Positions 1 to 7,149 of a DNA stretch of 10,404 nucleotides are shown here, piece after piece (positions within the stretch are counted from its first letter, which is position 1; each line of letters opens with the position of its first letter). A program made the position numbers and the translations under genes. The stretch covers positions 1 through 10,404 of the forward strand of contig CAITZN010000367.1 of assembly GCA_903896915.1 (NCBI GenBank), written 5' to 3'. The notes under the pieces were generated by a model that made no database searches, was not told the origin of the DNA, and was given only the letters and a program-made list of their open reading frames with translations. Source of the stretch: an uncultured bacterium. Lineage in GTDB: Bacteria; Desulfobacterota; Desulfobulbia; Desulfobulbales; Desulfobulbaceae.

Positions 1-1
1 G

Positions 2-961
2 GACCTTGTGCAGCAGATTTTGACCTTTAGCCGAAAAGCAATACAGGAGAAGAAACCGATCCATATCGTTCCCTTGGTCAAGGAAACACTGAAGTTGCTA
101 CGTTCGACGCTCCCTTCAAGCATCGAAATTAAGCAAAGTTTCTTCATCAGCTCGGAGTCGGATGTGGTGCTGGCCGATCCAACCCAGGTTAACCAGGTAC
201 TGATGAACCTCTGCACCAATGCGGCTCATGCCATCGGCGCTGAAAGCGGGATGATGGAGGTGACCGTATCGGCGATTCAGGTGGAAGAGGGGGGTGACGG
301 CCAATTTAGGGATTTGTCCCCTGGCCCCTACCTCTGCATCAAGGTCAGCGATACCGGGCAGGGCATGGAACCAGCGGTGTTAGAGCGGATTTTTGAGCCG
401 TATTTTACGACTAAGAGCGTAGGTAAAGGAACGGGCCTTGGTTTGGCTGTGGTCAGGGGGATTGTGACGAGTTTTGGTGGCACGATTTCCGTTGTCAGCG
501 AGCCGGGCGCAGGGACGACGTTCACCCTGTACTTTCCGATCGACAGTGGTTCTGTTCAGGACGATATCGCCTTGAAGACGGTTCCGACCGGTCGTGGTCG
601 GATACTCCTGGTCGATGACGAAGAGATGCTGAACGAATTGGGAAAAGAAATATTGGTATCGCTGGGCTATGATGTGGTGGCAGAAACCAACAGTGTTGAG
701 GCCTTGGCAATTTTTCGCCGTCAACCAGAAGATTTCGACCTGGTCATAACGGACATGACCATGCCGGAGCTTAACGGCATGGATCTGGCCCGAGAGTTTT
801 TTGTCATTCGCCCTGAGATGCCTGTCGTTATCTGCTCGGGATATAGCGAATTCCTCAATGCACAGCAATCCGAGGCCTTGGGTATTCGCGCCTACATTCA
901 TAAGCCTTATACTATTTCAGGCTTGGCTGAAGTGGTCCACAAGATTTTACAGGAATCCTGA
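2..961 (+). CDS. Hybrid sensor histidine kinase / response regulator, C-terminal part
   Basis: This is the C-terminal 319 codons of a hybrid two-component kinase; the 5' end lies outside the window. The first residues (DLVQQILTFSR) match the second helix of a HisKA dimerisation domain, so the phospho-accepting His and any PAS or membrane sensor domains are upstream. A complete HATPase domain follows: N-box with Asn in NLCTNAAHAI (nt ~196-235), G1 box DTGQGM (nt ~350), F box IFEPYFTTK, and G2 box GKGTGLGLAVV (nt ~422-455). A receiver domain closes the protein: acidic pair in LLVDDEE (nt ~605-625), phospho-acceptor Asp in VITDMTMP (codon 752-754), conserved Ser in ICSGYSE and Lys in IHKPY. This layout (PAS-HisKA-HATPase-REC) usually acts on a separate partner by phosphotransfer, which cannot be identified here. 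The gene ends 16 nt from the convergent HIT gene with no obvious terminator between them. The GTG at nt 8 is an internal codon, not a start. Confidence 0.95.
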   Translation, partial: DLVQQILTFSRKAIQEKKPIHIVPLVKETLKLLRSTLPSSIEIKQSFFISSESDVVLADPTQVNQVLMNLCTNAAHAIGAESGMMEVTVSAIQVEEGGDGQFRDLSPGPYLCIKVSDTGQGMEPAVLERIFEPYFTTKSVGKGTGLGLAVVRGIVTSFGGTISVVSEPGAGTTFTLYFPIDSGSVQDDIALKTVPTGRGRILLVDDEEMLNELGKEILVSLGYDVVAETNSVEALAIFRRQPEDFDLVITDMTMPELNGMDLAREFFVIRPEMPVVICSGYSEFLNAQQSEALGIRAYIHKPYTISGLAEVVHKILQES

Positions 962-977
962 TTCGTCACCAGGTGTC

Positions 978-1319
978 TCAGCCTGGGGGCCAGCCCATAT
1001 TCCTGCCACCCAGGATATGCATATGCAGATGGAACACCGTCTGTCCCGCCTGTGAGCCGTTGTTGAAGACCACCCGGTAATGGGCTATTCCTTCCTTGGC
1101 GGCAATTTCGTTCCCCACCCGCATCAGTTTGCCTATGAGCCGTTCATCATCCATGGTTACCGCTGCAGGTCCGCTGAGGTGCTTTTTAGGGATAACCAGG
1201 AAATGGACCGGCGCTTGCGGTCCGATATCGCGGAAGGCGAGCACTTCATCGTCCTCGTACAGCTTGGCTGCTGGAATTTCGCCACGGATAATTTTACAGA
1301 AGAGACAGTTGTCTGGCAT
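978..1319 (-). CDS. hinT: HIT-family (HINT-type) nucleotide-binding hydrolase
   Basis: This 113-residue protein is a full-length histidine-triad protein of the HINT branch, cytoplasmic enzymes that hydrolyse purine nucleoside phosphoramidates and aminoacyl-AMP. The triad HLHMH is at residues 97-101, with His99 the expected nucleophile, followed by the ILGGR turn and the family-typical WPPG C-terminus. Cys5, Cys8 and His47 fit the zinc site seen in many bacterial members. A strong Shine-Dalgarno AAGGAGG (1325-1331, minus strand) lies 5 nt before the ATG, which fixes the start. The gene is 36 nt downstream of the exported protein gene 1356-1979 on the same strand, so the two are probably co-transcribed, although no functional link is evident. 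The stop is UGA; reading through it gives only three more codons, and the family ends at this point, so it is a true stop. The symbol is assigned by family resemblance. Confidence 0.93.
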   Translation of the reverse strand: MPDNCLFCKIIRGEIPAAKLYEDDEVLAFRDIGPQAPVHFLVIPKKHLSGPAAVTMDDERLIGKLMRVGNEIAAKEGIAHYRVVFNNGSQAGQTVFHLHMHILGGRNMGWPPG

Positions 1320-1355
1320 GGGAGCCTCCTTCGTGAGTGGGAAAATGGGTTGGGT

Positions 1356-1979
1356 TTATTTTGGGGTGCCGACCTGAGGCAGTAGGTGGAACACTAGCGC
1401 ATTGTCTGTGGCCGTAACCTTGACTGGTTCCATGGCAACGGGAATAGATCGGGTACCGATCTTGATATTCAGCAACCGCAGGGCATCGAGCTTGACAAGG
1501 TGTTCCCTGCCACCTAAGGCCCCTAACAAGGGAGCCAGCGAGCCCTCTTGGTTGTTTCCGGTATCGGCAAATCGAGGGGTGACGAAAAGTTTTCGCTGGA
1601 CCGGGTCGAAACGGGTGTGCAGATCACAGGTCATGGGTAGGCGCACCTGACCGACTTTCAGCTGGATATCTTGACCGGCGATATTGGTAACCACCACCAG
1701 GTTTCGGCCGGAAAGCACCCCATGTACGGAAATGATGTTGTCATGGATGACCAGTCGGTCCAGAGATTCGAGGATAATATCTCCCTGTAGCTGTGCATTC
1801 TGCGAAGGAATGTCGAGCGGCAGGATTTTTTTGAGCGACGCCAGCACGGTTTCCGCCGGCAGGGTGATGACAATATCCCGTTGGCTAATGGTGTTGGCAG
1901 GAGCGCTGATCCCGGAGTGGGGCAGAAGCAGGAGGGCAAGCAAGAGGCAAAAAGAGCAGGAATAATATTTTTGTACCAT
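1356..1979 (-). CDS. Exported protein of unknown function
   Basis: I do not recognise this family. The start chosen is the ATG at 1977-1979, giving 207 residues. It places a classical signal peptide at the N-terminus: MVQK, a Leu-rich core (CLLLALLLL), then HSGISAPAN, with the best signal peptidase site after SAPA (residue 28). The open frame reaches back to an ATG at 2075, but that would bury the signal peptide behind 32 extra residues. Neither start has a clear Shine-Dalgarno, so the choice rests on the signal peptide. The mature part is about 180 residues of alternating hydrophobic strands (VITLPAE, ILESLDRLVIH, LVVVTNIAG, KVTATDNALVFHL) with almost no Cys. That suggests an all-beta periplasmic protein, perhaps of the lipid-binding TULIP/DUF2993 kind; this is only a guess from texture. 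It heads a likely two-gene minus-strand transcript with the HIT gene. Confidence 0.75.
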   Translation of the reverse strand: MVQKYYSCSFCLLLALLLLPHSGISAPANTISQRDIVITLPAETVLASLKKILPLDIPSQNAQLQGDIILESLDRLVIHDNIISVHGVLSGRNLVVVTNIAGQDIQLKVGQVRLPMTCDLHTRFDPVQRKLFVTPRFADTGNNQEGSLAPLLGALGGREHLVKLDALRLLNIKIGTRSIPVAMEPVKVTATDNALVFHLLPQVGTPK

Positions 1980-2271
1980 TTTGTCAGCAAAAGAAGAAGA
2001 ATTGTAAAGGATGCCCTGTCCTGTTTTTCTGGTGCGGAGATGCGCAGGCAACAGTGAAAAGAGGTAGGGGTGCATCCAAAGGGGCGGCAGGTGAAGAGCC
2101 TAGCCATCTGTCGATGTCTATCCGAAAGGCATAAATGTATAAAATGCAATATATTCTTTGCCCTGTCAAGCTGGCAGACAAGAAAAGGTTATCCTTGACG
2201 TCCTGGTGGCTGTATCGATGCTCGTGTTACCGACAGGGGCAACTGTTGAGAACTGTGAGCGGAGGGGACCA
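1980..2271. other. Divergent intergenic spacer with AT-rich promoter-like segment
   Basis: This 292-nt spacer separates two divergent genes and should hold promoters for both. An AT-rich block at 2131-2158 contains TATAAA (2138-2143) and TATATT (2150-2155). A perfect TTGACA lies on the minus strand (2169-2164), but the hexamers 16-18 nt downstream (for example ATTTTA) are poor. On the plus strand TTGACG (2195-2200) has no good partner. The promoters are therefore not assigned precisely. An open frame on the plus strand runs through from 2158 into the helicase but lacks coding character before 2272. Confidence 0.4.
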
Positions 2272-3654
2272 GTGAACAAACCTGCCCTGGCGCAACAAAC
2301 CGCGAAAGTCTGTCTCATTGTCAACCGGGAATGCTGCCTTACCGGCGCTCCTCCGGCATTGTTAGCTGCCATTCGGACAGCCTTGACCATTGATAATCCA
2401 AAATATCAGGCGGCGAAGCGGTACAGTCGTTGGATCGGCAAACAGCTCAAGCCTCAGCTTCTTTTTTACCGGGAAGAGAATGGTGGGATAATTTTCCCGC
2501 GTGGATTTGGCAATCAGGCTGTCCGAATTTGCCTTCAGGAGACGGGGAGTCAGCCTGAGATTGTTGATCAACGCCTTCTTCTGCCGGAAATAGATCTGTC
2601 TTTTCAAGGAGAGTTGCGGCCGTATCAGCAGCAGGCAGTGGCGGCCGTTTACGCCCATTCCTTCGGAGTGCTTGAGGCCGGCACCGGCTCCGGTAAGACC
2701 GTCATGGCCCTCAGCATCATTGCCCAGCGCCGGCAACCTACTTTGATCCTGGTCCATTCCAAAGAGCTGATGCATCAATGGCAAGACCGGATCCGACAGT
2801 TTCTAGGTATCGAGGCCGGGCAGGCCGGTGACGGCTCCTTTGATGTGCAGCCAGTGACAGTTGCCATCGTCAACACGGCCAAGAAAAACCTGGAAGCCTT
2901 GTCCACTTGTTTCGGCCAGATTGTGGTGGACGAGTGCCACCGGGTCCCGGCCAGCCTTTTCACTGATGTGGTCTCGGCCTTTCCCAGCCACTATATGCTG
3001 GGGTTGTCGGCCACCGCCTTTCGTCGCGAGGACGGGATGACCCAGCTGATCTATACCTATATGGGTGATCGGGTCCATGCGGTTGACGGTCGGATGCTGG
3101 AGGCCAGCGGTGCGGTCGTTCGGCCGGAGCTGCAACAGCGGTCGACCGGCTTTGCCCATTTCTTTCAAGGCGAATACGCCAAGTTGATCAAGGCGCTGGC
3201 CGCTGACGGTCAGCGCAACCGCCAGATTGTGGCCGATATCGTGGCTGTCGTCCGTCAGGGGCACCAGGGAACGATGTTGGTGGTCTCCGACCGGGTGGCG
3301 CATTGTCAAATTCTGGCAGAACTCATGGCCGAGCAGGGGGTGGTGGCGCAGGTCCTCACTGGCCAGGCCACCTCGGAGAAACGGTTGCAGATTGTGGAAG
3401 ATGTGCAGGCCGGCGGTGTGGAGGTTCTTGTCGCCACTCTGCAGCTCATCGGTGAGGGCTTTGATTGTCCGGGCCTGACCACTCTGGTGTTGGCGACACC
3501 CATCAAGTTTGAGGGACGGCTGTTGCAGGTGGTTGGCCGGATCATGCGGCCAGCGACCGGGAAAAGGGCTCGGGTGATTGACTATGTTGATGTAAACATC
3601 CCGATTCTAAGAAGGTCAGCAGCTGCCCGTTACAAAATTTTTGCAGATTGGTAG
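2272..3654 (+). CDS. XPB/UvsW-like SF2 DEAH-type helicase
   Basis: This is a superfamily 2 DNA helicase/ATPase of 460 residues. The start is taken as GTG 2272, because GGAGGGG (2261-2267) sits just upstream. The open frame extends to ATGs at 2158 and 2218, but those lack a Shine-Dalgarno and the added residues look non-coding. Motifs in order (GTG = 1): LRPYQQQAV (Q-like region, 115-123), Walker A GTGSGKT (137-143), motif Ia ILVHSKEL, Walker B DECH (220-223), motif III SAT (246-248), motif V region ATLQLIGEGFDCPGL, and motif VI QVVGRIMRP (419-427). The N-terminal ~110 residues form a separate accessory domain typical of small XPB-like bacterial and phage helicases, which act in DNA repair or recombination. 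No partner nuclease is adjacent. The gene appears monocistronic; 210 nt separate it from typA. Confidence 0.9.
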   Translation: MNKPALAQQTAKVCLIVNRECCLTGAPPALLAAIRTALTIDNPKYQAAKRYSRWIGKQLKPQLLFYREENGGIIFPRGFGNQAVRICLQETGSQPEIVDQRLLLPEIDLSFQGELRPYQQQAVAAVYAHSFGVLEAGTGSGKTVMALSIIAQRRQPTLILVHSKELMHQWQDRIRQFLGIEAGQAGDGSFDVQPVTVAIVNTAKKNLEALSTCFGQIVVDECHRVPASLFTDVVSAFPSHYMLGLSATAFRREDGMTQLIYTYMGDRVHAVDGRMLEASGAVVRPELQQRSTGFAHFFQGEYAKLIKALAADGQRNRQIVADIVAVVRQGHQGTMLVVSDRVAHCQILAELMAEQGVVAQVLTGQATSEKRLQIVEDVQAGGVEVLVATLQLIGEGFDCPGLTTLVLATPIKFEGRLLQVVGRIMRPATGKRARVIDYVDVNIPILRRSAAARYKIFADW

Positions 3655-3674
3655 CGGCACGCCTTTCAATCTTC

Positions 3675-3703
3675 TTGTCTTCTTGCTGTTCTTCTGGTAT
3701 ATT
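3675..3703 (+). promoter_or_regulatory. Candidate sigma-70 promoter with extended -10 for typA
   Basis: TTGTCT (3675-3680) and TATATT (3698-3703) are separated by 17 nt. A TG two bases before the -10 (TGG-TATATT) makes it an extended -10 promoter. Transcription would start near 3710 and leave a leader of about 155 nt before typA. The match is 4 of 6 and 5 of 6 bases. The surrounding pyrimidine-rich sequence weakens confidence. Confidence 0.5.
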
Positions 3704-3755
3704 TATTCTTTTTTTATCTCTGGTTGGGGATCTGCCAGCTTTTCTCGTGACCATC

Positions 3756-3827
3756 ATGCCGGCGATAGCCTGCCGGGCATACCCGAATCGTCTCATTTCC
3801 CGGCAATCCGGGATATCGTATTTTTTT
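3756..3827 (+). promoter_or_regulatory. Two hairpins and a T7 run in the typA leader (attenuator- or terminator-like)
   Basis: The first hairpin pairs ATGCC+GGC (3756-3763) with GCC+G+GGCAT (3772-3780), with one bulged G. The second pairs TCCCGG (3798-3803) with CCGGGA (3808-3813) across a CAAT loop. Seven nt later there is a run of seven T (3821-3827). The gap makes a classical intrinsic terminator imperfect. It could end helicase transcripts or attenuate typA; the sequence alone does not decide. Confidence 0.4.
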
Positions 3828-3840
3828 ATTAAAAAGGACA

Positions 3841-3860
3841 GCCCCATCCGGGGGCAGGAG
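3841..3860 (+). promoter_or_regulatory. Hairpin abutting the typA ribosome binding site
   Basis: GCCCC (3841-3845) pairs with GGGGC (3851-3855) over a 5-nt ATCCG loop. The Shine-Dalgarno AGGAG (3856-3860) begins at the very next base, 4 nt before the ATG. A stem this close could affect ribosome access. Confidence 0.45.
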
Positions 3861-3864
3861 CAGT

Positions 3865-5664
3865 ATGGAACAGAAGTATATTCGTAATGTCGCAATTATC
3901 GCCCATGTCGATCATGGCAAAACAACCCTCGTCGATCAGCTGTTTCGGCAGAGTGGCATGTTTCGCGACAATCAGCAGGTAGCAGAGCGGTTAATGGATT
4001 CAATGGACCTTGAGCGCGAACGGGGCATCACCATAGCCTCGAAAAACGGGTCGTATATCTATGGAGATTATCAGATCAACATCATCGATACCCCAGGCCA
4101 TGCCGATTTCGGCGGGCAGGTCGAGCGGGTGCTGCGCATGGCCGACGGTGCGGTGCTGCTGGTTGATGCCCAGGAAGGACCGATGCCGCAGACGTATTTT
4201 GTGGTCAAGAAGGCCTTGGCCGCCGGTCTCCCCATTCTGGTGGTGATTAACAAGATTGATAAACCTGCGGCCCGCTGCGATTGGGCGGTCGATCAGGTTT
4301 TCGGTCTGCTTGACCGTCTCGATGCCCCGGATTCTGTTCTGGATTTTCCAGTAGTCTACGCCTCTGCTAAAGCCGGATACGCGATAGACGATCCAGATAT
4401 GGTGGTGACTCCGGAAACCGGGATGCATGCGGTTTCGGAAATGATCGTCAGGTATGTGCCGCCGCCATCCGGCAACGCCGATGCCCCCTTGCAGTTGCAA
4501 ATCAACACGATCGACTATTCCCCCTATATGGGCCGTTTGGGTATCGGCAAGATCGTGAATGGTACTTTGAACCTGCGGACACCTCTGGTAGTTGCCAGGC
4601 GTGACGGCTCCATCTCCCCGGTGCGGATCAATAAGATTTTCGGTTTCTGCGCTGATCAGAAGGTGCCGATTGAAAGCGCCTCGGTCGGCGATATCGTCGC
4701 TGTTGCCGGTATGGATGATGTCACGGTTGGCGTCACCTTTACCGATCCTCTCAATCCCCAGCCCCTGCCGTTGATTGAGATCGATCCGCCGACCATCTCC
4801 ATGAATTTTATCCCCAATGATTCGCCGTTTGCCGGCCAGGATGGTAAATTTGTCACCTCCCGCCATCTGGAAGAGCGGCTGGCGAAAGAGACGCTGGCCG
4901 ATGTCGCGCTGCAGGTTGAACCCCTGACCGACGCGGTCGGCTATCGGGTCTCCGGACGCGGCGAGCTGCATCTCTCCATCCTCATCGAAAAGATGCGACG
5001 GGAAGACTACGAGCTCCAGGTTACCAAACCCGAGGTTATCATGCGGCAGGTTGACGGTAAGACCATGGAACCGTATGAAGAGTTGTCGGTGGATGTGGAT
5101 GAGCAGTATCAAGGAGTGGTTATTGAAAAATTGGGCAAGCTGAAAGGGGTGCTGCTCGATATGCAGGTGGAAAAATCAATGACCCGGATGAAATTCAAGG
5201 TGCCCACCCGCGGCCTGCTCGGATACCGTTCAGCCTTCATGACCGACACCCGCGGCATGGGCGTCATGAACTATATTTTTGCCGAATGGGGTCCTTATGC
5301 CGGTGATATCCATAATCGCACCAACGGGGTGATTATTGTCAAAGAACCCAGCACCACGGTCGCTTACGCCCTCTTCAATCTTCAGGATCGGGGCAAGCTG
5401 TTCGTCGGCCCTGGTATCGATGCCTATCCCGGCATGATCATCGGTGAGCACTGTCGTCCGGCTGATTTGATTGTCAATCCTGCAAAAGGGAAAAAACTGA
5501 CCAACATGCGGGCTTCCGGCTCAGATGAGGCGGTCGTTCTGGTCCCGCCCATTGACATGAGTCTTGAAGACTGTATATCATATATTAACGATGACGAACT
5601 GGTGGAAATAACCCCTAAAGCCATTCGGTTGCGGAAGAAGAAAGATGCGAAAATAAGGGGGTAG
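3865..5664 (+). CDS. typA: Ribosome-associated translational GTPase TypA/BipA
   Basis: This 599-residue protein is a full-length TypA/BipA, an EF-G-like GTPase that binds the 70S ribosome and assists large-subunit assembly and growth under cold or stress. The G motifs are intact: G1 AHVDHGKT (13-20), G2 RGITI (53-57), G3 DTPGH (75-79, with the catalytic His79), G4 NKID (129-132) and G5 SAK (167-169). Beta-barrel domain II, EF-G-like domains III and V, and the BipA-specific C-terminal domain follow; the region [16 protein letters not shown] is a BipA signature. The C-terminus is Lys/Arg-rich ([10 protein letters not shown]). The ATG is supported by AGGAG 4 nt upstream. The gene is first in a probable three-gene operon, 23 nt before the small UGA-containing gene. 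A 370-codon antisense open frame inside it is a codon-bias shadow. Confidence 0.98.
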   Translation: MEQKYIRNVAIIAHVDHGKTTLVDQLFRQSGMFRDNQQVAERLMDSMDLERERGITIASKNGSYIYGDYQINIIDTPGHADFGGQVERVLRMADGAVLLVDAQEGPMPQTYFVVKKALAAGLPILVVINKIDKPAARCDWAVDQVFGLLDRLDAPDSVLDFPVVYASAKAGYAIDDPDMVVTPETGMHAVSEMIVRYVPPPSGNADAPLQLQINTIDYSPYMGRLGIGKIVNGTLNLRTPLVVARRDGSISPVRINKIFGFCADQKVPIESASVGDIVAVAGMDDVTVGVTFTDPLNPQPLPLIEIDPPTISMNFIPNDSPFAGQDGKFVTSRHLEERLAKETLADVALQVEPLTDAVGYRVSGRGELHLSILIEKMRREDYELQVTKPEVIMRQVDGKTMEPYEELSVDVDEQYQGVVIEKLGKLKGVLLDMQVEKSMTRMKFKVPTRGLLGYRSAFMTDTRGMGVMNYIFAEWGPYAGDIHNRTNGVIIVKEPSTTVAYALFNLQDRGKLFVGPGIDAYPGMIIGEHCRPADLIVNPAKGKKLTNMRASGSDEAVVLVPPIDMSLEDCISYINDDELVEITPKAIRLRKKKDAKIRG

Positions 5665-5685
5665 ATTGCCCCCTTCGGGGAGGAG
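5657..5685 (+). promoter_or_regulatory. Overlapping G/C stems between typA stop and the next Shine-Dalgarno
   Basis: GGGGG (5657-5661, last codons of typA) can pair with CCCCC (5669-5673) around the typA stop codon. Alternatively CCCC (5670-5673) can pair with GGGG (5677-5680), which begins the GGGGAGGAG ribosome binding site of the gene at 5688. The two stems share the C run and exclude each other. Ribosomes finishing typA would cover the first stem, so this may couple translation of the small gene to typA. Confidence 0.4.
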
Positions 5686-5687
5686 CC

Positions 5688-5849
5688 ATGAAAGAGCTGC
5701 TCGCAATTGGGGTGGCGATCCTGGCCGGGATTGTCACCTTTGCGGTTATTATCAAGCGGTCGGGCGGAGACTGTCTCCCCTGACTGCTGATTTACGGCTC
5801 CGTAGGTACGGGGCTGGTCACCTATGTGGTGCTGAAGGCCTTCTTTTAA
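5688..5849 (+). CDS. Candidate small two-helix membrane selenoprotein (in-frame UGA = Sec32)
   Basis: I do not recognise this family. The ATG at 5688 follows GGGGAGGAG closely. Codons 1-31 encode MKELL, a hydrophobic helix (residues ~4-22), then KRSGGDCLP. Codon 32 is UGA (5781-5783). The same frame continues for 21 sense codons, most ending in G or C, encoding a second helix (LLIYGSVGTGLVTYVVLKAFF), and stops at UAA 5847-5849, 13 nt before the ATG of a 6648-ending gene. With UGA read as selenocysteine the product has 53 residues and a Cys29-Leu-Pro-Sec32 (CxxU) redox-type motif in the short loop between two membrane segments. The KR of the loop suggests it faces the cytoplasm. A SECIS-like hairpin follows the UGA (see 5797-5814). 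Bacteria that lack Sec decoding would make a 31-residue one-helix peptide. Other readings are a nonsense mutation (for example from TGG or CGA) or a sequencing error. Sec insertion needs selA, selB, selC and selD elsewhere in the genome. Confidence 0.7.
5797..5814 (+). promoter_or_regulatory. Candidate bacterial SECIS hairpin
   Basis: GCUCCGU (5797-5803) pairs with ACGGGGC (5808-5814) over all 7 bp, including one U-G wobble, and leaves the apical tetraloop AGGU (5804-5807). The stem can extend by G5796-U5815 and C5795-G5816. The loop starts 20 nt after the UGA at 5781-5783. Bacterial SECIS elements lie in the coding region just after the UGA, with the apical loop about 16-37 nt away and a G in the first two loop bases; the E. 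coli fdhF loop also contains AGGU. All these criteria are met. The hairpin lies inside coding sequence, so part of it could reflect codon choice by chance. Confidence 0.65.
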
Positions 5850-5862
5850 AGGGTAGATGCTG

Positions 5863-6648
5863 ATGCCTGCCAGCAAACTCGAGCTTCCTGTTGAGAATCC
5901 ATCCGCCCTGATCCGTTCCAGAATCAGGGAAAAGAGGATTTTTGAGGCCCGATTTCTCTATCGTCAGCTTGGCGCGGAAATCGGGGACAAGGAAAAAACG
6001 GCGCTGGAGAGGGAATTGTCTGGCACACTGGAGCAGGTGAAAAAGCTGCAGCAGCAGGCTAGGGAATATACCGAGCAAGGGCAGAACAATCTGGCTGCCA
6101 AGTTGTATTTGGAAATCGAGCAGGTCGCCATTGATGTGCCAGGCCTGGCTGAAGAAAAGAAAGCCCTTGCCGGGGCGGAGGCCCTTGTCGCCAGGTTTAC
6201 CGGTAAAATCCCTGAGGTGCAAAAGCCGCCTGCAGAGGCATCCGTAGCGCCTATGGCGCCAGTGGTGCAAATCGTTCCGGACACCCCGGTTGTTCAGGTA
6301 TCGCCGGTCGTTCCACCCAAATCAGTATTTATTCCCGAATTACGGCAAAGGCTGCAACAACTTCCTCGCCGTTGGCTGCTGGCTATCGGCATCGGTTGCC
6401 TGGTTATCCTGCTGTTTTTGTTCCGCAGTCCGCAAAATCAGCAGACCCATTCGGCACCCTCACCATCCCCTCAGGCAGCATCCAAACAAACCATCGCCAT
6501 CCGGCCGCTTGAAGCCTCTTCTTCGATGATCCCCGGTCAACCCAGCCCGGAAATCGATCCTGATAGCCCCCCTGCCGATACGGCACCCTCGTCACCCCCT
6601 GTCTTGCAGTCGGAGTCCTTGCAGAAACAAAAATCCGTCCCTGAGTAA
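5863..6648 (+). CDS. Coiled-coil, single-TM protein of unknown function
   Basis: I do not recognise this family. Two in-frame ATGs exist, 5857 and 5863. The likely Shine-Dalgarno AAAGGG (5848-5853) overlaps the UAA of the preceding gene and sits 9 nt before 5863 but only 3 nt before 5857, so 5863 (261 residues) is preferred. Regions, numbered from 5857: residues ~17-118 are charged and helical, with a repeat-like pattern (REKRIFEARFLYRQL, then NNLAAKLYLEIEQV) resembling a TPR or coiled-coil pair; ~119-156 is a Pro/Val linker with a near repeat (VVQIVPDTP, VVQVSPVVP); ~173-189 is one transmembrane helix (WLLAIGIGCLVILLFLF) preceded by RR; ~190-263 is a Ser/Pro/Gln-rich tail with no fold. By the positive-inside rule the N-terminal domain is cytoplasmic and the tail periplasmic. 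The shared stop/ribosome-binding site with the candidate selenoprotein suggests translational coupling and a joint role at the inner membrane. Confidence 0.8.
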   Translation: MPASKLELPVENPSALIRSRIREKRIFEARFLYRQLGAEIGDKEKTALERELSGTLEQVKKLQQQAREYTEQGQNNLAAKLYLEIEQVAIDVPGLAEEKKALAGAEALVARFTGKIPEVQKPPAEASVAPMAPVVQIVPDTPVVQVSPVVPPKSVFIPELRQRLQQLPRRWLLAIGIGCLVILLFLFRSPQNQQTHSAPSPSPQAASKQTIAIRPLEASSSMIPGQPSPEIDPDSPPADTAPSSPPVLQSESLQKQKSVPE

Positions 6649-6666
6649 CTTTTTGCGTTCTTAAGC

Positions 6667-7125
6667 CTATAGCGCGGTCTGCTCAATCTGCGGCAATCTG
6701 CCACTATCCTTGAAAGCAAAATAATCCCTAAGAATGCGCTCGTGGTCAAAAACGAGCGGCGGTAGATTGTCCCGGAAGAAGATCGCAGCCTGGCTGGCAT
6801 CATCTGCTGCTATGGGATGGCCGGTCGCCGTGGCGATAAAGACAGTCGAGGCGGTATGCTGGCGGGCGTCGCGTTTGGGGTCGGAGTAGGTATGGAACTG
6901 GAGCCTTAGGGTGACCGTAAGCCCGGTTTCTTCGGTAGCCTCACGCCGGGCGGCGTCTTCAAAGGATTCGCCGTAATCGACAAACCCGCCGGGTAGGGCC
7001 CAGCCATGGGGTGGATTTTTCCGTTTAATCAGTACCACACCGCCTTGGGTTTCAATGATGATGTCAACTGTGGGTGCCGGATTTTTGAAAATCTTCAGAG
7101 GGGTGCCGCAGGAGGGACAGTGCAT
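6667..7125 (-). CDS. Nudix hydrolase (ADP-ribose pyrophosphatase-like)
   Basis: This 152-residue protein carries a complete Nudix box, G-x5-E-x7-REATEETGL, at residues 47-69, so the Mg-binding EE pair is present. The sequence SDPKRDAR after the box resembles the SDPxRDPR segment of ADP-ribose/NADH-type Nudix enzymes, so a nucleoside diphosphate-sugar substrate is a fair inference; the exact substrate is not readable. The N-terminus has one CPSCG knuckle (Cys3, Cys6), half of the zinc ribbon seen in some NADH pyrophosphatases; no second Cys pair follows. The start ATG has GGAG 8 nt upstream. It is the last gene of a three-gene minus-strand operon, 24 nt after the HAD gene, which also looks like a nucleotide-handling enzyme. 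It converges with the gene ending at 6648 across only 18 nt, with no clear terminator. Confidence 0.93.
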   Translation of the reverse strand: MHCPSCGTPLKIFKNPAPTVDIIIETQGGVVLIKRKNPPHGWALPGGFVDYGESFEDAARREATEETGLTVTLRLQFHTYSDPKRDARQHTASTVFIATATGHPIAADDASQAAIFFRDNLPPLVFDHERILRDYFAFKDSGRLPQIEQTAL

Positions 7126-7149
7126 GCTAGGGACTCCGGGGTTGATTCG

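Noticed and set aside
380..901. 173-codon minus-strand open frame inside the histidine kinase
   Set aside because: It is antisense to conserved HATPase and receiver motifs and has no recognisable protein features.
978..980. UGA at the end of the HIT gene as a possible Sec codon
   Set aside because: Readthrough adds only three residues before another stop, and the family normally ends at WPPG here.
4000..5112. 370-codon open frame on the minus strand inside typA
   Set aside because: It is fully antisense to a well-conserved GTPase, its translation resembles no protein and it follows from codon bias in typA.
5784..5849. Frameshift explanation for the small gene at 5688
   Set aside because: The coding signal after the UGA is in the same frame as before it, so a single in-frame stop rather than an indel must be explained.
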